Shown piece by piece: positions 27,377-34,894 of a DNA stretch of 64,000 bases; the stretch's first letter is position 1; every line of letters starts with the position of its first letter. The DNA comes from Isosphaera pallida ATCC 43644 (GTDB taxonomy: Bacteria > Planctomycetota > Planctomycetia > Isosphaerales > Isosphaeraceae). A model generated the notes under the pieces. That model was not told the origin of the DNA, ran no database searches, and saw only the letters and a program-made list of their open reading frames with translations. The stretch lies in NCBI RefSeq assembly GCF_000186345.1, contig NC_014962.1:806001-870000 (forward strand). Reading direction: 5' to 3'. Both the position numbers and the translations under genes were made by a program.

Positions 27377-28506
27377 CTGTCTAGTCCAGCACTCATTCGT
27401 TGTTGAGATGGCGTGTTGTTTGAAACGACTTGTGGGGGAGGAGTGACCATCGCTTGGGCGACGGAAACCTTACGTCCGGTTCGACAAGCAAGTTCCACTG
27501 CTTCGACCATTTGGACAGCCCGCAACCCATCGTATCCCGTAGCGAGCGAAGGAAGGGATTGGGGTCGCGGAGATGCGCTGAACTGTACAAGCTCGCGGAC
27601 CAGCGACCGTTCCCCGCCATGCCGAGCTCGGTGAAGCCGTTCCCGGATTCGGGCAGCGAGAAATCGATCCCGATGGATTCGTCCTCGCTGATCAAGTCGA
27701 ATCAGTGACCACGGAGTGGTTTGGACTTCGACACGTCCCTGCTCCCCAACGGCCCGCAATTCGAGATAGCCTCGGGTTTTGCGCCAGGAGGCAGTGATTT
27801 GACAACACGCCCCCGACGCATAGTGGAAGGTGGCGTGTGTCTCCAAGTCGATCGCGTCGGGTTGAGGGGTCAAAGGGATCGACCAGGCCGACACATCGAT
27901 GGGTTCACCCAGAAGAAGTCGAGCCAAATCGCAGGCGTGGGAGCCGTTGTCGAGGAAGGCTCCACCACCCGACAATGATCGCTTGCCATGCCAACCGGCG
28001 AGAAACTCGGGAGACGCGGCGTGACCGATGGCGATTTCGAGGGATTGCAGTTTGCCGATCGCGCCCGACGCGATCAACTGGATCGCCTTTTCGATAGGAG
28101 GAAAAAAGCGGTGATTGAATCCGACCGCAAGATGCAAGCGCATCCGATTAGACAGATCAAGAAGTCGAAAAGCGTGATCGCTGCTGGTAGTGATTGGTTT
28201 CTCAATCAGAATATTCAAACCAGCCTCAAGACAGAGATAAGCGGATTCCACATGGTCGGTGTGAGGTGTGGCGATTGCCGCTGCGTCAAACTCGTGTCGA
28301 TCAAGCGCGTCTTGAAGACCGCGAATCATGGGAACGCCTAGATCGTTAGCCAAACGATGGGCGATTTCCGGCTCACAATCGTAAACGGCCGCGAGACGAT
28401 GTCCCGGTGTGGCAGCGATCGACTTGGCTCGGCGGCGTCCCTGCCCGCCGCAGCCAATCACCAACCAACGGGTTTGAGCATGACGATGCGACGAAGGACC
28501 GGGCAT
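27373..28506 (-). CDS. Gfo/Idh/MocA family oxidoreductase
   Basis: A 377-residue NAD(P)-dependent sugar oxidoreductase: Rossmann fingerprint VIGCGGQGRRRA (17-28), IEKPITTSS (101-109) with the family catalytic Lys in EKP, and a C-terminal Gfo/Idh/MocA sandwich domain with GGGAFLDNGSHACDLARLLL. Such enzymes oxidise, reduce or epimerise nucleotide sugars and inositols; in polysaccharide loci they often make modified amino or uronic sugars. The ATG at 28506 has GGAG eight bases upstream; the open frame before it lacks Rossmann-type sequence. It lies 53 bases downstream of the AlgJ-like gene. Confidence 0.85.
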   Translation of the reverse strand: MPGPSSHRHAQTRWLVIGCGGQGRRRAKSIAATPGHRLAAVYDCEPEIAHRLANDLGVPMIRGLQDALDRHEFDAAAIATPHTDHVESAYLCLEAGLNILIEKPITTSSDHAFRLLDLSNRMRLHLAVGFNHRFFPPIEKAIQLIASGAIGKLQSLEIAIGHAASPEFLAGWHGKRSLSGGGAFLDNGSHACDLARLLLGEPIDVSAWSIPLTPQPDAIDLETHATFHYASGACCQITASWRKTRGYLELRAVGEQGRVEVQTTPWSLIRLDQRGRIHRDRFLAARIRERLHRARHGGERSLVRELVQFSASPRPQSLPSLATGYDGLRAVQMVEAVELACRTGRKVSVAQAMVTPPPQVVSNNTPSQQRMSAGLDR

Positions 28507-28559
28507 TAAACGACTCCAGAATCCGTGAGAGTAAGAGAGCAGTTGGTCGTGAAGAACGG

Positions 28560-29855
28560 TCAACGGAGCCGAGGAGACGACTCCTCGAAGGGGCGGGCTA
28601 GATTCCACGTGGGATGGAGTCTTCCTGATGCGTCGGCGTCGGGTTGAGAGGGTTCCGAAGACGGCGGAAGGAGTTGAGGTGACTGAAGCGCGAGGAACCA
28701 ACGTTCGGAAAGAGCCTGAATGACAAGATCGGGCTTGAACTCCTCAATCAGTTTCGCGGGGAACTCATTCTGGAAGACACCAATGATTTCAGAACATTCA
28801 TGAGCGAGCAGGCGAGTCGCGGACGTAAAAAACGAATCATGGAGAAGCACCACGCGCGGACGATTCCGCAACGAAGCCGCCTTGCAACGATAATGGTTGA
28901 TAGTCGAATCAGACGATTCAACTTGGTTGACCGTATGGGGATGATTCCAGATCAACGAGTCGAACGGTTCGTCAAAGGGACGCGACAGCCCAGTTCGCCG
29001 AATCCACGGTTCGGACAACCCAGCGATTCGGGTCAGGTCGAAAGGCTGCTCTTTGGGGATGGTTGAATCGACTTGAAACAGGTCAACCCAAGAGTCGGAT
29101 GATTCTGATTCGCTTGAATCGCCGATTTGACGTAGGCGAGCCACGATCGGTCTTAACCCGTGTATCATCCCTAGCAGATTCCAATGAGAATCCGTTCGGT
29201 AAGCCAAACATTGACCCGATTGAGCGATTTGACTTAAAAAAATACGCAAGTCAATCAACTCAAACCGCTTGTCAGGTTGAAGTTGGTTAAGAGCAAGTTC
29301 TTGATTGAACGTGCCGATCTCCTCATTCCAACGTTCTAAAAAACGAGCAGGAGCAGATTCGGGATGGATGGTTTGCTTCTCAGGCGCGAGAACGACCCAA
29401 AGCGGGATGCCTCGCGCAGCCAGCCAGTCACGGCGTTGACGAAGGCGATCGAGGTTGGTTTGCACGATCCGCTGGCGAAGAGGTTCATTCCAATTCGGTC
29501 GAATCGAGTGCGAGGCATCCAGATAAAGCCAATGATTCGATCCCAAGACCACCAGACCCGAAGGGAGTTGACCGAAGAGGCCATACTTCCACAACAAACG
29601 AACCTGAAGCGCCTCGCAACGGAATCCAATCCGATCAAGCAAGGCGTTTTCCAGTTCGCTGGGCATCCGTTTCCAGTGCGACATCTTCTGAGGAAACGAT
29701 GGAAACGGTCTGGCGAGACGTTGTTCCGGCATGAGCAAACAGGGAGAGTCGAGCCAGCGCGTGGTCAAGACGGGTAAATAGAGAGTGGCCACGAAGAGGA
29801 TCACCAAAAACCACTGGGCCCAGCGAGGCGACGTCGGCGTGCTGGAGTCGAACAT
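28560..29855 (-). CDS. AlgJ/AlgX-like SGNH acetyltransferase-associated protein
   Basis: A 431-residue protein with an N-terminal membrane anchor (about 14-32) and an extracytoplasmic SGNH-hydrolase-like domain. The catalytic DxHW of the AlgJ/AlgX group is DSHW at 222-225, and the nucleophile is probably Ser341 in VVLLHDSFF. In alginate and related polymers these proteins move acetyl groups, delivered by an MBOAT partner, onto the chain in the periplasm. The MBOAT gene lies 18 bases upstream, which supports this pairing. Base composition is noticeably lower in GC than in surrounding genes (29 of 60 bases in 28861-28920). Confidence 0.85.
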   Translation of the reverse strand: MFDSSTPTSPRWAQWFLVILFVATLYLPVLTTRWLDSPCLLMPEQRLARPFPSFPQKMSHWKRMPSELENALLDRIGFRCEALQVRLLWKYGLFGQLPSGLVVLGSNHWLYLDASHSIRPNWNEPLRQRIVQTNLDRLRQRRDWLAARGIPLWVVLAPEKQTIHPESAPARFLERWNEEIGTFNQELALNQLQPDKRFELIDLRIFLSQIAQSGQCLAYRTDSHWNLLGMIHGLRPIVARLRQIGDSSESESSDSWVDLFQVDSTIPKEQPFDLTRIAGLSEPWIRRTGLSRPFDEPFDSLIWNHPHTVNQVESSDSTINHYRCKAASLRNRPRVVLLHDSFFTSATRLLAHECSEIIGVFQNEFPAKLIEEFKPDLVIQALSERWFLALQSPQLLPPSSEPSQPDADASGRLHPTWNLARPFEESSPRLR

Positions 29856-29873
29856 GCCGAGAATCCTCCCGTG

Positions 29874-31325
29874 TCAAAACTTAAAGTAAATGAATGGATT
29901 ATACGTTCCTGAAACGAGAAGAGCTGATGAAAGCCAAAGCAAACCGGTCAACGCTAGGGTTCGCGACAGGATTAGGGGGGATTGGAGGAGCAATGCGAGG
30001 CGTGAGGTCTGAACGCGATGGAAAATCTGTCCGATCCAAGGAGCCCAAGGGTACATGAGGATCCACCCGGTCAAGAGTGTGACAAGGCATTCCCAATCCC
30101 AATATTTGTCAATGGGATGCGAGCTACTTCCCAAACCAAAAAGAGCTCCGTAGTATTCGAAGGCGTAAGCAAGCGAATCGGCGCGGAAGAGGACAAAGGT
30201 GAGCATTGCCATGATTGGCACGTATAAGAATCCCAAAGGCCAAATCTTCTGAATGAGCCGTTCCAGACCGACCCGCTCTAGAATCAACACGACCCCGTGG
30301 GCCGTTCCCCAGAGAATGAAAGTCCAGCCCGCGCCGTGCCACAAGCCGCAAAGCAAGAAGACAATAGCCAGGTTGCGCGCTGTTCGGATCGGACCCTGAC
30401 GGTTGCCGCCCAGAGGGATATAGAGATAGTCACGGAACCAACTGGAGAGCGAGATATGCCATCGTCTCCAGAAGTCGGTCATCGACGTGGCGGCCAGAGG
30501 ATGACGGAAATTCTCGGGAAAATCGAAGCCGAACAGCTTTCCCAAGCCAATCGCCATATCGGAATACCCCGAGAAGTCGTAGTAGAGTTGCAAGGTGTAA
30601 CAGGCGATCCCAAGCCAGGCCACTTCCGCGGAGAGCGACCCAGCAGGGGTGTCAAAGATCGCGTCGGCGGTGGTCGCCAATGTGTTGGCGATCAAGACTT
30701 TCTTGGACAGGCCGACGATGAACCGTTCAACGCCCTGAGTAAATTGTTCTAATCGAATCGAACGTTTATCAAGAAATCGTGCAACGTCGATGTATCGCAC
30801 AATGGGGCCGGCGATCAACTGAGGAAAAAAAGAAAGGTATGTACTGAACTTGATCAAATTTCGCTGGGCCTCCACCGAACCCCGCGCAACGTCGATCACA
30901 TAAGAGAGGCCCTGAAATGTAAAGAACGAAATTCCAATCGGGAGGTGGATATCGTTGTGAGGTAGGGCAGGTAGTCCCATGAGGCGAGCGGCTTCGGAGA
31001 GGTTGTCGAAGAAGAAGCCCGCGTATTTGAACCAACAGAGGATGCCGAGATTGAAGAAGGCGGAAGACACCATCACCTGACGCACCCGACGTTGGGACCG
31101 CGTGGGGTCGGCGTTGTTTCGAGCCTGTTGGGCCGCCAGGCCCAGTGTGTAATTCCCAACGATAGAGCCCAGAAAAAGCAGGGTGTAGCCGAATTCCCCC
31201 CAGGCATAAAAAAAGAGGCTCGAAGTCAATAGCCACAGATTTCGCCATCGTTGGGGCAGGATGAGTCCAAATCCTAAAACGACGGGAAGAAAGAAGAAAA
31301 GGAAAAATGGTGAGGCGAAGATCAC
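29874..31325 (-). CDS. MBOAT O-acyltransferase, AlgI-like
   Basis: A 483-residue polytopic membrane protein of the MBOAT family. Multiple hydrophobic helices are obvious from the N terminus. The diagnostic histidines are His330 in FLLCGLWHGAGWTF and His290 in WRRWHISLSSWFRDYLYIPL. AlgI-type proteins pass acetyl groups across the inner membrane for O-acetylation of exported polysaccharide. The GTG start overlaps the upstream glycosyltransferase stop as GTGA (31322-31325), and the AlgJ-like partner follows directly, making a two-component O-acetylation module. Confidence 0.92.
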   Translation of the reverse strand: MIFASPFFLFFFLPVVLGFGLILPQRWRNLWLLTSSLFFYAWGEFGYTLLFLGSIVGNYTLGLAAQQARNNADPTRSQRRVRQVMVSSAFFNLGILCWFKYAGFFFDNLSEAARLMGLPALPHNDIHLPIGISFFTFQGLSYVIDVARGSVEAQRNLIKFSTYLSFFPQLIAGPIVRYIDVARFLDKRSIRLEQFTQGVERFIVGLSKKVLIANTLATTADAIFDTPAGSLSAEVAWLGIACYTLQLYYDFSGYSDMAIGLGKLFGFDFPENFRHPLAATSMTDFWRRWHISLSSWFRDYLYIPLGGNRQGPIRTARNLAIVFLLCGLWHGAGWTFILWGTAHGVVLILERVGLERLIQKIWPLGFLYVPIMAMLTFVLFRADSLAYAFEYYGALFGLGSSSHPIDKYWDWECLVTLLTGWILMYPWAPWIGQIFHRVQTSRLALLLQSPLILSRTLALTGLLWLSSALLVSGTYNPFIYFKF

Positions 31326-32218
31326 AGTTCAGCACTCCTTTCGGCGTGAATTTGCGAACGTAACAACGCGGGCTTCAGCAGTCCTACCGCCTCACCGCAT
31401 GACCAAGCCAGCGCAAGACCAAGAAGATCACCGATGTCTCGAAATTCTAACAGAATACACTGATGTCTCATTTGATGAAGGCTTCGATACATTAGCGCTC
31501 CTGCGGCTATTGGCGCTCCCAACGAACGAATCAGGCGGTTGGGCCAGCCCCATTGATGGATTGCCCCGCGTTTTGCCCCAAATTGTCGAGCGTGCCAGTA
31601 ACGGTTTCTCATCATCGCCGCCCGATCCAACCCTCCTCTATAAGCGAGAGTCAGGTTTGGAACAAAACAAAATTGATATTGGTGAGAAACAAGAGTGCGC
31701 TGAACGTCGCATTCCCAGAATCCATCGGCCCAAGACTGGCGAATCTCTGGCCGCAGGAGCGCGGAGCGACGATAGGCCGCGTGTTCACCGGGTGGGAACA
31801 GGTAGGGAAGGTCGGTTCGCCCGTAACGCGCGTATCTCAAAGCATAAACCGAGCGATCGAGTGAGGAGAGCTGATCCCAACCCACCCCGGGAACGATTGC
31901 TCCGCCGATTCCCGCGATCGATTCATCGACTGAAGCAATCTGTCTTTGAATCTCTTCCATCCAACCATTATGAATCTCAAGATTCAATGAGGTGAAGACA
32001 ACCCAGTCGGCCCGGGCGCGTTGTAGTCCAGCCGCCCAAAGCTCAGGAACCAGTGGAGGAGTCCGATCGTTGACCAACTTGGAGGCGTTCGCAGTCACGA
32101 CGATGGGATTTCCCAAAGGGGCGATGCGTTGACACGCCTGGTCGATCCAACCACGCAACCGAGGACGGACTGCTGGGGCGAACTCCCACTCGGCTACAGC
32201 GAGCACCACATCGATCAT
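31322..32218 (-). CDS. Glycosyltransferase family 2-like protein
   Basis: A 298-residue protein with a GT-A-like core: VDVV-type start strand (IDVVLAVAEW), then DWVVFTSLNLEIHNGWMEEI at the DxD position, a GEHAAYRRSALL acceptor loop and DGFWECDVQR (ED-like catalytic motif). A C-terminal hydrophobic stretch suggests membrane association. The canonical DxD is replaced by SLNLE, so the donor site is unusual and activity is less certain than for the gene at 33467. It overlaps its upstream and downstream neighbours by four bases (ATGA and GTGA), indicating translational coupling. Confidence 0.65.
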   Translation of the reverse strand: MIDVVLAVAEWEFAPAVRPRLRGWIDQACQRIAPLGNPIVVTANASKLVNDRTPPLVPELWAAGLQRARADWVVFTSLNLEIHNGWMEEIQRQIASVDESIAGIGGAIVPGVGWDQLSSLDRSVYALRYARYGRTDLPYLFPPGEHAAYRRSALLRPEIRQSWADGFWECDVQRTLVSHQYQFCFVPNLTLAYRGGLDRAAMMRNRYWHARQFGAKRGAIHQWGWPNRLIRSLGAPIAAGALMYRSLHQMRHQCILLEFRDIGDLLGLALAWSCGEAVGLLKPALLRSQIHAERSAEL

Positions 32219-33480
32219 GGTTGTGCCGTCCTCGATGGGGTGTGGGGAGCGATATCGGTGTCCGAGACGACCGCTTCAACTCGATGGGGACCTCGAAGCG
32301 TAGGGAGATGGTCCAAAGGTGCTGGAGTTTGAGACGAATTGCTTAAAAGCATATCGGGGTAAAACCAAGATTCGCTCACTTTGCGCCAAAATGGCTGAAC
32401 AAAATGACATGAATGAGGTCGGCATGGGTGGCGAACCGATTCGAGAGGATCACCCACGAGGTCGATTTGATCGAGTTGAGCCCAGCCGAGACCACGTGTT
32501 TGCGCTTCAGCGAGATAACCGATCTGAAGGGGATCAAAGCCCATGACCGCGGCGGCCACGGCGTCTACCGCCACCGGGTCGGTCCCCGCCAGGGCGACTC
32601 CAAGACGGATGGGTGTACCCTGACGTGGACCTTCGCCATGCATCGCCTCGAAACCATCCAAAACGGTGAGATGGGGCGCGGTCAAGGCAGCCAATCTTGC
32701 CAGATTCTCATGCATCGCCGCAACCGATTTGAGGAAGGCGCGATCGGCGGGTGAGAGACGTTCATAAGCGTTTGGACCAAGACGTCCTGTGCATATGTTG
32801 ACGAGCGTGCGAACTCGTCCCAGACCTCGGGTAAGTTGCCGTACCAAGACGTCGTCGCGTTTGAGGAAGGCGCGAACCGCCCCTCGCCAACCACGCGTGC
32901 CGGTGGTGGTCCCGCCTTCGTAACCGTGCATTTGCACACGGTCCAGTGGATGAATGGCGGAGAGCATGTTTTTGATACCAAAGGTGACCCCAGCGGTCAT
33001 ATGTGTTTTCATCAACGCCACTGACACACGAAATGGGGCTTCGACAACCGTCTGGGAAACCCGCGCCTTTCTTAGCGAGCCATCGATGGCTCTGAGAGGC
33101 AATTCAATCCAGTTGTGTTCGTCGTGATTGAGGTCGAAAAACCTGACCGGGCGAAGTGCGGTCTCGCGGTCATGGCCGAACCGTCGCCAGCCCGCCGGAG
33201 CGTCGGTGGCCCCCTCGGCGACGGTGATCGGCGCGCCGCCGTTGGCCGCCAGGAGGGCGTCCAGAGTGGCCGAAAGGGCGTCGCGGTGAGTTGAGGGAGC
33301 CTGGCGTCGATGGCTCACAAGGTTGATTTTCACCAAGATGGGTTGGCCTGGTCTAAGACGTCGCGCCAATTCCGGCTGGATCAGCCCTAGCGCCTCGGCG
33401 ATCGCGCCTCGCCGGCGTTGGGAGCGAACCAAGGCCACCTTCGAGCGATTCGCGGCGAGTTGGGGATCAGCGGGTCGCAT
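32215..33480 (-). CDS. DUF362 domain protein
   Basis: A 421-residue protein of the DUF362 family, recognised from VKINLVSHRR (the family's K-N strand), VALMKTHMTAGVTFGIKNML, and LDGFEAMHGEGPRQGTPIRL with AGTDPVAVDAVAAAVMGFDP. Family members have no agreed activity; some carry ferredoxin domains, which this one lacks. Its ATG-side end overlaps the upstream glycosyltransferase by 14 bases, and its stop overlaps the next gene as ATGA, so it is firmly embedded in the polysaccharide operon. The last 70 residues (Pro/His/Ser-rich) extend beyond the recognisable domain. I do not assign a function. Confidence 0.82.
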   Translation of the reverse strand: MRPADPQLAANRSKVALVRSQRRRGAIAEALGLIQPELARRLRPGQPILVKINLVSHRRQAPSTHRDALSATLDALLAANGGAPITVAEGATDAPAGWRRFGHDRETALRPVRFFDLNHDEHNWIELPLRAIDGSLRKARVSQTVVEAPFRVSVALMKTHMTAGVTFGIKNMLSAIHPLDRVQMHGYEGGTTTGTRGWRGAVRAFLKRDDVLVRQLTRGLGRVRTLVNICTGRLGPNAYERLSPADRAFLKSVAAMHENLARLAALTAPHLTVLDGFEAMHGEGPRQGTPIRLGVALAGTDPVAVDAVAAAVMGFDPLQIGYLAEAQTRGLGWAQLDQIDLVGDPLESVRHPCRPHSCHFVQPFWRKVSESWFYPDMLLSNSSQTPAPLDHLPTLRGPHRVEAVVSDTDIAPHTPSRTAQP

Positions 33481-34606
33481 GAGGAGGCTCCACCCATTGA
33501 CGAGTGCCGGTGGGTTGGTGGGGCGCGGGAATCGTGGCGATGGGGATTGGTCGCAATCGGGTGTCGATTCCCGCCCAGCGGATCACCAGCCACGCGATCG
33601 GTACAGATGCCAGGCAGCAACCGTAATACACCAGGAGGCACGGCACGCAGCCTAACGCGAATCCTAGACCGAAGCGTCGAGCAGCAAATTGAAAAAAGGA
33701 CCTATTAATCAGAATCATCACGAATGTTGTTAATGCAAATCCCAGCGCAAATCCTGGATACCAGAACGTTGCCGGCAGGCAAGCCACACCGGCCGCCACC
33801 AGGGCGGCGGCCCATTTCTGGCGAGGATCGAGATTGAGGTCAGTTTGGGGCGCGGTTCGACTTCGGAGCAGAATAAGCCAGGGAACACCACGTTTAAAGA
33901 TGTCGGTTCGAATGGTGTCGAACAAGGTCCAGCGTTTGAGGTGGGTTGCTTGGATCGCGGGCATCAGTTGAAGGCGTCCGCCTTGATCGGTCAAGCGGTA
34001 GCCGAACTCAATGTCTTCAATCGAAGGACGTGGATAGCGTCGGGCGTCGAAACCACCAAGTTCCAAGAAGCGGGCGCGCCGGAGGACTCCCACGCCAGTC
34101 CAGAAGGTGGAAGCGGGGCGCGCGCCTTCAGCGTCGAATTCTCCACGATGGTGAATGTGATGATGCCAGAGGTTGCGGAAGCGGCTGAGCAAGCCGACGG
34201 CCTCGGGATGATCGTCGTAGGAGCCGAACACGCCGTCAATTTCCGGGTGCCGCTCCAGATGGGCCACGGCACGTGCCAGGGCGTCGCGGTGCGGGATCAC
34301 ATCGGCGTCGAAGAAGGCCAGGAGATCGCCGCTGGCGGCTTGAGCTCCGGTGTTACGGGCCGCCGAGGGTCCCAACGCGCGGTCGTGACGCACCACCCGC
34401 GCCCCGTGCTGGGTAGCGACATCGCTGGTAGCGTCGGTCGAGCCGTCATCCACGACGATGAGTTCATCGGGCGTGCGGTCACCGGCGCGGATCGCCACGA
34501 GACAGCGTTTGAGGTCGTGGGCGGCGTTGTGAGCCGGCACGACCACGCTGACCCGAAGGTTTGGGTGGGTTGTTGGCGGGCGGTCGTCCATGACCGGGCG
34601 TCCCAT
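33467..34606 (-). CDS. Membrane-associated family 2 glycosyltransferase
   Basis: A 379-residue GT2 enzyme. The GT-A core shows VSVVVPAHNAAHDL (19-32), VVDDGSTDAT (51-60), the donor/metal DAD in LAFFDADVIP (100-102) and a PSIEDIEFGYRL catalytic-base region. Two or more transmembrane helices occupy about 285-350 (ALVAAGVACLPATFW, FALGFALTTFVMILI). It probably adds a sugar to a lipid-linked intermediate at the membrane. The start is at the ATG at 34606 or at 34591, the latter having a better GGGA spacing. It is the first gene of the nine-gene operon, and two tandem hairpins lie in its leader. Confidence 0.83.
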   Translation of the reverse strand: MGRPVMDDRPPTTHPNLRVSVVVPAHNAAHDLKRCLVAIRAGDRTPDELIVVDDGSTDATSDVATQHGARVVRHDRALGPSAARNTGAQAASGDLLAFFDADVIPHRDALARAVAHLERHPEIDGVFGSYDDHPEAVGLLSRFRNLWHHHIHHRGEFDAEGARPASTFWTGVGVLRRARFLELGGFDARRYPRPSIEDIEFGYRLTDQGGRLQLMPAIQATHLKRWTLFDTIRTDIFKRGVPWLILLRSRTAPQTDLNLDPRQKWAAALVAAGVACLPATFWYPGFALGFALTTFVMILINRSFFQFAARRFGLGFALGCVPCLLVYYGCCLASVPIAWLVIRWAGIDTRLRPIPIATIPAPHQPTGTRQWVEPPHATR

Positions 34607-34630
34607 GATGAGGAGGCATTCGCGGGCAAG

Positions 34631-34667
34631 GCGGGGAGGCGTTCCCCGCGACGAGATGGGCTCGTCG
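34631..34667 (-). promoter_or_regulatory. Two adjacent perfect hairpins in the operon leader
   Basis: GCGGGGA (34631-34637) pairs with TCCCCGC (34643-34649), and CGACGAG (34649-34655) pairs with CTCGTCG (34661-34667). Each is a perfect 7-bp stem with a 5-base loop, and the two share one base. On the minus strand they end about 25 bases before the ATG at 34606, so they would sit next to the ribosome-binding region of the polysaccharide operon. A regulatory or mRNA-stability role is plausible but unproven. Confidence 0.45.
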
Positions 34668-34894
34668 GGGACGCAACAGCGCAGAGCGAACCTAGCCGAG
34701 ATCGCCTGGACTGTCAACCTCGATCGGAGGCGGAGAAGGAGCGTTGCTGTTAACCTTAATTGATGGTTTGGTGGGATCGAGCGGTTTTGATGGAGTTTCG
34801 AGGTTGTTGGGGCGATTTCTGAAAGGGGGGATTTCACCTGAGCGCGGATGGAAGTGGTGCTCCACACCAACGCGGTCTCGCCAGGAGTGGATTC

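Noticed and set aside
31261-31995. Plus-strand frame inside the polysaccharide operon
   Set aside because: It lies opposite the MBOAT start and a GT2-like gene, which have clear motifs and coupled overlaps; composition is shadow-like.
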